Below are positions 1-11,559 of a stretch of DNA of 64,000 bases, in pieces (within the stretch, counting starts at the first letter, position 1; every line of letters begins with the position of its first letter). Origin of the DNA: Rotaria sp. Silwood1. Lineage: Eukaryota; Rotifera; Eurotatoria; Philodinida; Philodinidae. The notes beneath the pieces were generated by a model. It made no database searches. It was given only the letters and a program-made list of their open reading frames with translations, and was not told where the DNA came from. Location: NCBI GenBank assembly GCA_905250075.1, contig CAJNOP010000022.1:816612-880611 (forward strand), read 5' to 3'. Made by a program: the position numbers and the translations under genes.

Positions 1-1
1 A

Positions 2-97
2 CTTCCTACGATAAATATTGACCAAAATAGTACAACAAATATTTTTCATCAATATCCACATGATGAAGATTCAATGTTAACAGAATCGGAAACATAA
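2..97 (+). CDS. C-terminal end of an unidentified protein
   Basis: The window opens inside an open frame of 31 codons closed by TAA at 95-97. The peptide is polar and Asn/Thr/Asp/Glu-rich and ends in MLTESET, like a disordered tail. No domain is visible and the rest of the gene lies left of the window. The frame could also be a chance opening, but it begins at the edge without interruption and has the composition of a protein tail. Confidence 0.4.
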   Translation, partial: LPTINIDQNSTTNIFHQYPHDEDSMLTESET

Positions 98-2428
98 TAA
101 AACATTTTGTAATTCTCTACTTGTTTCTCTTCTTTCTCTTAAAGACAGATGGCTGTTGTCAAATAACAGTATTGTACAGTTTTATTTATAAGTTTTATGC
201 ACATGTTTAGTTTATTTAAATGAATTGTAATAATAACATAATAATACATATGAAATAAGTTTTAATAAAGAAACAATTTTCAGCCTTTTCACCTTATGAA
301 ACTATTTATAGGAAAAAAGAAAATTTGAATTTTGATTACAATTCATAAAATGAAAGAATCTACGATAGTATCAAATGTTTATTTTATTTTTATGAGCGAC
401 TATTGCATGTTTGCTTTAATCATTGATACTATAGGTTGTATGTTTTACAAAGGAGATTTTTTTCTTATGTGCGTATATATTGCGCGTAAAATATTGAAAA
501 TAATTATAAAATGTTTATTGTCATTGTATGCAGTTTCCTATTTTTTAATTGTGTTTATCATGCTAAATTCGAGCTTAAAAATAATTTTGAGAAAATTAGC
601 TTCTTTTTGGAATCATAATATCATACGTAGCCAAAGAACGTTGCCAGTGTATGCATTAAATCATTCAAATTGAGATGAACTTTTTTTTTTTATAGAATCA
701 AAGCTAGTTTTATAAGAGAAGACGGCTATTGAATATCTACTCGTGTCAATATTTGCATTCTGTGGTTTAATAATTTATGGAGCCGGTGTTCAGAAGTCAC
801 TTACTAAAATAAGGGCATTGTATTTTTTCACAACATTTTGATCAGATGAGCGTATTTTTTTCTTGATCATAGAAGAAAGTCTCAAGTTTTTATTTATAAA
901 TCAGCAGTTTATTGACACATTTGAAATCTAGCACGGTCTACACTCCATAAAATGAAATATGCCAAAGAATGTTTAGATACCCTTGTGTTGTTGGACTTGT
1001 GTACTCATAGAAGTATCTTATCTAAACTCAGCTGTAGTTCCCTAGCTTCTTGAGCAATATTTTATGTACAACAGTTGAAGAGGATGCTGAAAAATGTTAA
1101 ATAGGCTAAGCGAAACCTTGAATCGAAATAAAACAGGAAGAGAAATTGACATTAAAGTATATTCACAAATATTATTGTTGATACTTCTGAAACAAAAGAA
1201 TTTATAAATAAAAATTAATCTAATGGATGGAACAGAATGAATAATCACATTTTGTCTTTCATTATAAATACAAAATATACTATACCATGAAATGTGAAAA
1301 GCTCTAAAATTTACACAGAAAACTTTATTGAAAATATGCATCCTTTGTTTTCAAAATAAACAAGTTTTTAACGCTCTAAACATGAGCTTCTTTTGATCTC
1401 AATGTATGAGACGAAGTTAAGAACTATGGTCCACTGATTGATTAAATACAAAAAAAAATTAACTTGTTCGCAGCGTCAAAAAATTAACTCGAACAGATTT
1501 TCGTACTATTTTAACAAGAAATGGTGTGTATATTCTTTGATGGGTGATGAAAAAAATTAAATGCAAAGCCTGTTATCTTTGAAAAGATTATTTATGAAAA
1601 CTCATTATTGAAATTTTCTTTTATTGATGCAAATCGAATATAGCAAAATTTCAGCTCTAATCAATATCTATCCATGGTTTTATCATTGATATTTACTTAT
1701 ATTTGACTGAGCATTATTTTAATGGTTTTTTTTTTTGCTTCAATAATTGTGTTCAACAATAATTATAAGAAAGATGTTTGAATGTTAAACATTAAAAGGA
1801 TGAGTTGAATGAACAATATAAGAAAGCAAAACAAAAGAGCAATAATCATTTTCGTTTTAAATGTGAATCAATCTTTCATCGTTGTCGTTTTTGATCATAA
1901 CATTGTTTATGTTTGTCTAGCTACTCAGTCATTAATATATTTGATTGAGTGAATGAACAATTTATTCAAGCGTTACTGATCTGATTTTAACAGTAACACT
2001 GTATCAAATAGTTGTCATTTCAAGTTTATTTCCATAGTTACAATGCATCTGAAGTCAATGACAAAAGAAATCTATTATTGAAATCGATTCCAAAATGTCG
2101 ATGATGGCATTGATGTTTGAAGAAAATTTGCTAGACAGAAAAATAAATATTTTATTTGAAATTTTGTTATTATTAGAAATACATACATGATTGACATGTT
2201 GTATTCGATGAAAGTGTATTATAATCCGAAGAATAATAAGATGATGGCTTTTGTGCAAATGAAAGATCTTCATAACAATTACCTAATTAAATAATAGAAT
2301 TATATTTTGAATACGATAGCAACATATTATTACAGGATTGCTTTGAGCGGTGAGCGTGGTCTTCAATCTTCAAGAACTTTCGTTTTCCTCCCAACAAAAC
2401 TGAACAATTTAGTTTCTTTTTTTTTTGC
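98..2428. other. intergenic, no gene seen
   Basis: AT-rich sequence with only short frames of poor composition on both strands. Possible polyadenylation signals for the upstream gene lie near 265-270. No tRNA, repeat array or conserved coding stretch was recognised. Confidence 0.5.
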
Positions 2429-2432
2429 TTAA

Positions 2433-2696
2433 TCCTTTCGCGGCGATATGACTCACCGGTGGGTCACGCTATAGGGTACCCCAAAAGCTCATTTACCACA
2501 GAAAAAATTGAATATCTCTGCCATACTTTGGCCAAAGAAATTGGTTCTTTTATCATTGATAAAGGAATGTTCATAGTTCATATTCATTAGAGAAACATTG
2601 ATGAAAGTTGTTTTGAATTATTACAGTTGTCACAAATAAAGAAATGAAACCTTTCACAATTTATGAAAAAGCAAAATTTATGTCGCCGTGAAAGGG
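2433..2696. mobile_element. piggyBac-type MITE (264 bp) flanked by TTAA
   Basis: The left end reads TCCTTTCGCGGCGATATGA and the reverse complement of the right end reads CCCTTTCACGGCGACATAA, so the termini are inverted repeats with only a few differences. Both ends abut TTAA (2429-2432 and 2697-2700), the target duplicated by piggyBac transposases, whose ends commonly start CCCTTT. A near-perfect palindrome (TGACTCACCGGTGGGTCA, 2449-2466) sits just inside the left end. No transposase is encoded, so it is non-autonomous. It lies about 75 bp beyond the Pax6-like stop codon, probably inside that gene's 3' UTR. Confidence 0.75.
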
Positions 2697-2770
2697 TTAA
2701 GAATCTTTGCAATAAGCATTGAAGCACTCTCTTCAATGTGGTGAAACCTAACTTCTCAGTAGTCAATTCT

Positions 2771-4322
2771 CTACCCAATTTTAATGACACTTCTGTTATT
2801 ACCTGTTGATAATGAATACGTTGGATTCGATGATGAACATGAATAATTCAGAGATTGTACAGATAAATTTTGTTGATTATCCATTGGAAAATAACATTGT
2901 GGAATATTTGATTCAATATTATAATCTGGTCGTTGTTGAGGAATGCATATAGATAATCTTGTTGGAGAAACTATAGATTGAATATTTGTATTACTTGTTG
3001 ATGATTCACAAGCAGTATATGTATGTTTTTGATTACGTGTTTTTTCTTCACGACGCCATTTAGCTCTTCGATTAGAAAACCAAACCTTAGTTTAATTGAA
3101 AAAGTTTTGATTTAAATTATACATAAACAACTCAGATTTACTTGTATACGGTTTTCTGGTAAATCTATACTTTTTGCTAAACGTTCTCGTACATAAATAT
3201 CCGGATAATGTGTATGTTCAAATTCTAATTTAAAAAAAATAGAACAAAGAGTATAATAATAATAAAAAAAAAACCTTTTTCAAGCATTCCTATTTGTTCT
3301 TGTGTAAAAGCTGTTCGATTACGTTGTAGTTTTTGTTTTAATGAAACTTTTGAATCAAAATCCTTATTTATGCTTTGGTCATTATCATTGATACTATTAC
3401 CATCTTCGTTCATTAATTCATATTTAACTTCTTCGATTAAAGTATTTGTTGCATCTAAAAATTATATTTATATATTTTTCTTTGCTACATAAATTTATTT
3501 CTTTACTTGTATTATATATCGGATTATGATAAGTCCATGTATATGTTGGATTTGTTGAAATATTTGTTCCTCCTACTAGTGGCAAAAACGAGGATGATGA
3601 TGAATTAAGTAAACTATCATATTGAAAATTTGAAGTAGATTTCATTAATGTTGAAGAAGATAAATTACGTAATACTCGATTGATAGAAGAAATCTAATGA
3701 ATAACAAAAAGAAAATAGACGAAGATACGTATGAAAAATATTTAATTATATCAAAGTACACTCGGTAAATTATCATTTGTACATATAAATTCCTTAAGAA
3801 GACGTTCACGAATTTCCCATGCAAATATTGATGAATTTTCAGTTTTTATTTGTGCAATTTTTGCAATGACATCTAATGAAATCATATATTTAAAAAACTA
3901 TACTCGTTAAAAATAAAAGAAAAATGAAAATTAACTTGGTGTTGCAACACGTGGTTTTGAACCACCGATAGCTCTCGGCTTTACCGAGCCGGTTTGATAA
4001 AATCGACCCAAGATTTTAGATACACATCCATTCGATACTATAAGATACAAAAACTTCATTAAATAAATCTTCGAATGATTGTATGTCTTTCTTTTTAACC
4101 TTGTAATTTTCGTGAAATTTCACACGGTCTTGCACCTTGTCGAGCCAGTTCAACAATTTGATGTCGAATAGTTTCAGATAATGGTCGTCCGTTTACGAAA
4201 ACTCCACCTAATTGATTAACACCACTATGACCTTTCAAAAAAAAACAATCATATGCAAAAGAAAAACCTGAATTCATGTCAAATTTACCTTCTAAAATAA
4301 TTTTATACATCAATGAAGACAT
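2771..4322 (-). CDS. PAX6: Pax6-like paired-box/homeobox transcription factor
   Basis: Eight exons (4289-4322, 4100-4231, 3936-4037, 3760-3872, 3507-3693, 3275-3454, 3142-3224, 2771-3085) give 381 residues; all introns are 50-66 nt with GT/AG ends. The paired domain (about residues 12-138) shows [41 protein letters not shown] and [11 protein letters not shown] complete Pax-class homeodomain (about 232-291) shows [32 protein letters not shown] and [14 protein letters not shown], with Ser at homeodomain position 50 as in Pax proteins. A Ser/Thr/Asn/Gln-rich tail follows, as in Pax6 transactivation regions. There is no octapeptide, and the full homeodomain excludes Pax2/5/8 and Pax1/9; Pax6/eyeless is the best match and Pax3/7 less likely. 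Expected role: nuclear DNA-binding regulator of eye and brain fate. A GGTAATA in the last exon could be a further donor, so the extreme C-terminus is less certain. Confidence 0.93.
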
Positions 4323-7300
4323 TATATTTTATTTAATAAATAAAAAAAAAGTGTCCAAAGACAAAAAAAAACGAAATGACTTTCTCTTGTATTATCTCAT
4401 GTAGATGTGTCGCATATGGTCAAAAAAATCAGACTAGCCTTTTATAGAAAATAATTAAAAATCGAATCAATGGTAATACTCTATTAGGATTAATTCCCTA
4501 TAGAAAAAATTAATAGGACTTGTCAGAAAGAATAGGCATTATAAGATTTCACAAAATCAGTCTCGTTTAATATTAAGCAAAAAACAATATGAAAAAAAAA
4601 TTTTGTAACTACTTACGTCAATGAAATAAGAAAAAAGACTTGTTTTATTTTATCTAAAAACAAAAGACAGGAAAATCATAGTGTGAAAGATAAAGTTCAG
4701 ATTATGATCAACACTATCTCATTTGAAGACATCAGTTTTCTTTTTTTTTTTTTTTCGTTTCATTTTTATTTGACAACATGTATAATGATTTGATTGGTGA
4801 CAACAAAAGCATGTCTATATATATAATTGATCAATGTCGTCTGTCTTTTTAGCTCACTTTCTGTTTATAAAAATATGTATTGCTTCGACCTAGAAAGAAA
4901 AACAAAACGGTACGATATGTGTACAATGAATATTATATTAATTTTAATAATTATGAATCATGTATTTGGAGTGTTTCATAAAACTTTAGACACGATAAAA
5001 TTAATTTATTTGTAGACAAAAGAAAATCACCTTCTAATCGAATGTTTTTATATGAATCTTGAGTACTTGTGTCAATCTTTCAATTAATATGTTATTGAAT
5101 AATATCTTGTCTTGGAAATCATAAAAATGAAGATAAATTTTTCGTGATCGATGAATAAGATATTTTAAAAAAATATGAAAAACATTCCTATATTAATCTG
5201 ATCACACTAAAATCTTATCTAATTATCACGTATATGTCGTTCGTCAATTTTTATCAATTATTACGCTTCAGTTTTTCATTCTTTGTTCAATCTAGTTTTT
5301 ATTGGTTTAAAGCTTCAACTGTTCATACTTTTTTCTTTCATATGGCGCATACATTTTCAGTGGACTATATGTCAGCACGAAATTTAGTGTCACTTTCTTA
5401 AGATTAACTTCGATTATAAAATAATCCATCAATAATTCAAAATACAATCTGTATTCTGTGTGTTTTGTTTTGTTTTGCGTGCGATGTTTTTCATAACTGG
5501 TATCTATTTCAATTCGACTACTGAGTATCTAACTTGACTCAACACGTAGCTCAGTGAATGGTGGTAAGTGTCGATTAAATGAATAAGATAAACTTCTATT
5601 TAGAATTGCTCATGCTTTATCAGAAAATGTTGAAGACCATCATTCAAAAATTCGCATTTAGCCTAGATATAATAGATCTTTTCGGTAGATACTTAACATA
5701 AAAGGTTCAAAAACAGCTCGTTTGACAACCCAAATTTCTCTGTGGGCCTTCATTCTGTAGAGTTATTAGTTTGCTTTGTTTGAAAGAGCATGTGACGATC
5801 CAAGGAATGGCAGAGCCTTTTTCTTTAAATTCTTTCTTTTCAAGAGCATAAAAGCTCAACGTTTCAAAAAATGGTCCTCTATATGTTCATATAGAAAACA
5901 TTCGGTTACAAGTCATTTTCTATCTACATGCAAGCAAATTCTGTTGTACTTGAAGACTTATGAAATATCATATGTAGAGCTGAAATGAAAAATCTATTGT
6001 TAAAACGAAAAGCTTGTCCTGCTATCTAAATAAAAGATAAGTCAGATTTTCTTTTTTTGTTTTTACTCACATACATTCGAATAAAGCAAGAGAGAACTCG
6101 ATATATTTAACACAAAAATGTCATATAAAAATAAACTCATCTTTATTCATCGTCAATTAATGCCAGCAGTTTTCATATTCCATAAAATAATGGATTGTAT
6201 AGTTAGATGAAAGAAGACTCTGTTTCAATCCTTTCCTATCCATAAATTGATTACAGAAGCTATGTACGAAACGTGTGCTCTTATTTTCTAAAGAGCAATA
6301 TTTCTGTATTTGAATTTTGAAATGAAAAAATTTTTCTTTTTCGCCATACACTTATACAAGTAGATTCTATATTTCTGATACAGAGTCATTATGCATTCAT
6401 GTTAATAACAAAAGGAAAAAATAATCTAGACACTTTCTTGTATCTGGTTATTGTTATTGGTTGTCATTACGGATTGGTACATGAAATTTTTATTTCTCCA
6501 ATAATCAATCAATTAGAATAGGAGAAGAAGAAAAAAACAAGAATCGAAATGTTTGAACAGATGAGAAAATGATAATATCTGTCACTCTTTCTCTCTTACA
6601 TTTTGTATTCTTTCATACCTATGAAATCGATATGAATGAAGTAATAATACTTGCGTATGTTAGTGTATCCTTCATCTGTCTATCAAGCGGAAGATGCGCG
6701 TGCATGCGCACCTTTCGTAAGATATTTATATAGATAATGTGTTTAAAAAGGAATATTTTATCATCAAATGGAACGTGCATCGTTGCACATTTGATACCCT
6801 AAAGCATTATATGAAAGAATTCAAATTTTGAATAATGTAAGCTTGATTAAACATGATTCAGACAGAAAAATCGAATTTATTTCTATGTTATATCAGGAAA
6901 AAACATGAGACATCTTAACCAGACTTTGTGTTATTTTAATTCAATTATTATCAAGATAATTATAATTTGAGATTAGTCAAAAATCATGTCCGCTAGTTCT
7001 TTATTATATGATAATTATACCGAAGTTTTGTTGACAACACATTTATTTAGACATGTGTTTGGTATAGATTTAAAAAAAAAAAGAATGAAAGAAATATAAA
7101 AAAGTTTTTTTTTTCTCATGAACATATGTGAAAATATTGGCTCTTTCAGTTCATATCTAATTAAACTCATACAGCTAATAAATCTCTAAACTTATAATAG
7201 AAAAGTTCAAGAATCACAGAATATACTCTATGCCATAGACTACATGTATAATGAATTTCTCGATAAGATCAAATATTTAAAAAATTGCTTTTTGAAAACC

Positions 7301-7932
7301 GATTTTTCAGAGATGTGTTATTGTCACAGAATGAAATGTTTTATTGTGATATTATCTAGCAATCTACAAGGAGGATTTGTATGTTTTAGAATTGGCTTTT
7401 GGACCTATCATTCAGTTATAAGACATTTTTTCGTTTCGAGATTCGTATTCATTCACGTTGCTGACAACGATTAAACTCAATTGTTTGAAAAATCTAAGAA
7501 TGTTCGGGAAAAAATTTGTGTCGAGATTTTATAGGTCGAAGAAATTCTCTACGAATCGTTCTATTTAGTTTTTAAATAGAAACTTGTTCAGTAAATAGCT
7601 TTGTCCATTTTGTGTGAAATCACTAACGCTGGTTTTTCAGTAATAATTCACCGTAACCAAAGTCTATATAACTGAGTTTCTCAGAGCATGTTGAATAACT
7701 GAACATACATTGGTTACTTAGAAATTACCTAAAAGAAACATTCAAGCCTAGAATTATAGGCATTTTTATTTTTCGACATCATAGCGTTAACGAATGAAAT
7801 TTTCCATCTATTGTATATTATCAAAAAGTTAAATAAATAATTTTATATTTCATTCATATATTTCTAACTATATATTATAAATTAAATTTTGTTCATGATA
7901 AACATGCCAATGTTACAATTATTTCTTGTCTT
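4323..7932. other. intergenic, upstream of Pax6-like gene
   Basis: About 3.6 kb without a supportable coding region; frames are short and AT-driven. It should hold the promoter and any enhancers of the minus-strand Pax6-like gene and the 3' flank of the glycosidase gene. No repeat or RNA gene was recognised. Confidence 0.45.
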
Positions 7933-10506
7933 TTAAAGTTTATTTTCAGTAGTCGGCATATGAACGATAGCAATAGCAAATGGACTTAAAGTTATTCGAC
8001 TTAATGTTAATGTAACTTCAGTAGCTGGTCCAAAACCTGATGCTTCATTAATAATTTGCATTCGACCACCAGTACATCCAGGTAAAAATACATCAACATT
8101 AGCATATCGTTTATTAATGATCAGAACCCATCGTCGATTATTTTTACCGATGAATGCTCGACTAAAAATATTTTGATTATCAATATCCGTTGTTCGAGTT
8201 ATAACAGCTTGATCATTGTCAATATCAACTGTATCAATTAATAATTTTGATGTCCAATATTTAGCTGTTCCTTCACCTGTTGTCCAATTGAGTAAAGCAA
8301 CACTTGGATATTGAGGTTGAAGTTGAAGATCAGGTAACTGTGGATAACCTAATCAGAAAAATTAAATTATGTATGATAAAAATTGAAATAAGATATCAAA
8401 TACTAACCAACAAGTTGACTATGTCCGACTACATTTATACCATATCGAGATATTTTTCCCCATGCATATGCATAGAGTGCAGCAGCTGCATTCCAATAAA
8501 TTAATGGAAATAATGGTGAATTTGGATTATTATCATCAGGAAGAATAACACCTAATTCATCAATAGTTGTTCGTGTTTCTGGTGAAAGAATTTTTCGAAT
8601 TTCTTCAATTTGTTCAACTTCAAATGTAAATGTATCAAGTTGACTAAAAAACGATTCCCAACTTTGAGAATCAATACGTGAACTTCCAATCGCATAAAAA
8701 TGGTATGATATCATATCAAGTGGAATATCAGGTGCATGGTTTGAATGATTTAAAAAATATCGATACCAATCAAATTCATTGTGATCTAGAATATCCACAT
8801 ATATATATATGTTAGAATCCTGCGGGACAAACTTTTTCATGTCTTAAGTCTCACTTGTCCTGTTGAGTGAAAGGCGATTAACTCACAAAGCGTACTAGCC
8901 GATTTATTGTTTTTCACTTGCTGAGTTACTATGATGATCCGACGTATTAGTCATGACTCAAGTCAGGTATTCGTTCTCCAAACTAAACTATCATTTAGAC
9001 ATGAGAAAAAGTTTATCAAGATCGAGTGTTTTTTAGGAACCCGATTCCGTTCTGAGTCTATAAAAATGCGGAAAATGATAATTAACAGCTGAGATTTTCT
9101 TTCTATGATTATAAATGACTCAATCTGAAAAAGCCTATTGATACTTCAAATTCATATCTCTTAACTTGTCAGTTGAGCTTCTATATAGCTTCGAATCTTG
9201 TTTGCCCTATCCCGAAAAATTTTCGTGATAACTCTGAGTGTGGCACAAGATGAGACAAACGGGATTCATCGGGATGTGGAACTATTACATAGGACTCTAA
9301 TACGAATACATCATCACACAATAATCTTCTCTATTATTTACTTTCTAGTGCCATGCCGACATATTTCATATCATAATTATTTGTATGTCGTCGAATACCT
9401 TGAATAACAGCATCATATGCTCGAGTATAATATTCAACAGTCATTTGATGTTCTCCTTCAACTTCATTAAATATTTCTGTATAATCCCAATCATATTCAT
9501 ATCCTGAATTATGTTTTAAACCATATTCATCTATAAAACCACCACGTGTATACCAAGCAAACAGACGTCCATAATAATCACCTAACGCATGCATTGTACC
9601 ATCAACAAATTTTGTTCCAACTGGATATCCCCAATCAACAGATGTTGCATTATCTGGATAAATATGTGGTGTATCTTGTTGAAAGAGCCATGTAGGTTGA
9701 GTGGAAAATGAAATAATACGTGAATGACCATCAGTGGCTTCAAGAAAATCTTCTAACATCGGATCCATATAAGTAAAATCCCAATAAGTATTATTTTGCG
9801 GTGGATTACATTCAATTTGAACTAATAATCGTTTGAGTGTACCTACACCTAAAATAATGAATGTATAAAAACTATTGATTTGATTTTTCTTAAAATAAAA
9901 TAGTGGCTCTTCTCTTTTTCTGGAATAATACTTACAAGGATCTCCAAAAAGATCAGTACTTGCTGTAACACTACATTTTTGTTGTCCAATACATGCTCGT
10001 TGAATAATATCTGAACTATTTGCTGCATTACATGTACCTTGTTTCATTTGGCCACAAGCACCTATAGCTGTTCCAAATGATGCAAAATCAATTTTACTTA
10101 TTACACCATCACCTTGTTCACATGATAAATGTATTGAATAATTTTCACCAACATTACCACATTGAAATAAACCTGATGGTGGATCAAGTTCAGCAACAGC
10201 TAATTTTGGATAAGGAAACCAAACAGCATATCGAGCATATTCAGAATTGAGTTGTTTTAAATTCGTAAATATTTCTTTACTAATTGGTGAAAATTGACGA
10301 GATACAAGAGGATTTGTAACAAGTTGTAAAGAAGGAATTGTACGAAGATCGTAATCATGAGCTGCCCAAGTTATTTCAATAAGAATTGGATCAGCATTGA
10401 TTTGATTATATTGTTGCTTGTTGGTTCTGGACAGTGACAATGCATAAACAGATTTGTGTATTATACAGCATAAGAAAAGTTTTAGTAAGCATTCATTGAT
10501 ATTCAT
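7933..10506 (-). CDS. secreted GH39-like glycoside hydrolase with embedded SUEL lectin domain
   Basis: Exons 9936-10506, 9342-9848, 8408-8785 and 7933-8348 give 623 residues. The start chosen (10506) gives a signal peptide core (LLKLFLCCII); an in-frame start 18 nt upstream is also possible. A SUEL/galactose-rhamnose-binding lectin domain (about 108-204) has its Cys pattern and the end DPCVGTLKRLLVQIEC, created exactly by splicing at a GTAAGT donor. It sits between an early barrel strand region (ARYAVWFPYPKLAVAEL) and the rest of the catalytic domain. Candidate catalytic residues are the Asn-Glu of TEIFNEVEGEH (Glu about 319, acid/base) and Glu about 436 in TTIDELGV (nucleophile), the arrangement of clan GH-A retaining enzymes. 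The C-terminal region (about 486-623) resembles the beta-sandwich of GH39-type proteins. Likely an extracellular or lysosomal glycan hydrolase; substrate unknown. Other clan A families cannot be excluded. Confidence 0.8.
8786..9341. other. long intron (556 nt) in the glycosidase gene
   Basis: This intron is about ten times longer than its neighbours (59 and 87 nt). Near its ends lie short imperfect inverted repeats, TTAGAATCCT (about 8812) and AGGACTCTAA (about 9291), which could be remnants of an inserted element. No coding potential is apparent. Confidence 0.45.
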
Positions 10507-11551
10507 TATTACAAATGATAACAAGTAGCCACTTGCAGTTCTTTTTTTATCCTTAATCTAGAGTCAATATAAGATATCTACCATTTTTCATATTCTTTTA
10601 TCTTTATGTGGTCAAAGCAAAACGATGTATATAAAGGGCAAGGGTGCATAAGAGGCATTTTTTGTGAATCTTCAGTTTCCCTCTATTAATGACTTACTTA
10701 ATGCAGAATTTCAGAAGGAATCATTTGGTAACATAATAAAGCTATTTTTGAAGTATTCAGAACCCTTTCTGCTCAGAATCTTCACACATACTTTTGCAAT
10801 ATGAATCGGTGATTGTTTACATATAAAAGAACGAGCCATGTAAACTTCCATAGAACAAGACGCTTCCAAACAAAAACTAGGTCAATCGACCTTTTATTCT
10901 ATGCAATATTTTGATGAAAATTCCAGTTCGAGCATTTCAAATGTTGCTGAGAATCGATTGATACAAATATTATACCAAACAAGTACCAGATTCATATGCT
11001 CGTATTATGAGTTCTGCTCATTGTTTTCGAAATATGGCGAGAAAGAAAAACTGCACATCTATATATAGTTAGAAATTTTATTTAGAGGAAAACTTCATTA
11101 GATAAGAGAGAACTTGAATTCCCTATCGAAGCCATGAATTTTTTGTAATTTTGAGTGGTATTTAACAGACTTTTAATTGCAAAAAAGTACGAATTGAGTC
11201 AAAACAAATTGCATATTTGGAATCACCATAAAAGTTAAAGTGAAAAAACTAATTCAGTCAAAATCATTTGAACATGTGCCAACAAGCTTTGAGCTTATAA
11301 AATGTTACCAGAAGACAAAAAGATAAGCAACTAAACAATAACAATGATGTTTTGATTAGATTCAATTTTGATCTATATCCTAAGAGTAATTGTATTAAAG
11401 AGTCGACCGAATTAGGGATCATGTGCATAACTGATGTCACCAGTTTCAATCAAACTTAGACTGTATGTAGCTCCAAGTACGGTGTGAAAATGCTAAAATC
11501 GTTATCTTCTAAAAAACATTTCCCTTGTTGAGATATTGAAATCACGATATA
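10507..11551. other. intergenic, no gene seen
   Basis: Upstream flank of the glycosidase gene. Contains only short low-quality frames. The 8 bp GGTATCCT at 11552-11559 at its right edge is the target-site duplication of the adjoining element. Confidence 0.5.
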
Positions 11552-11559
11552 GGTATCCT

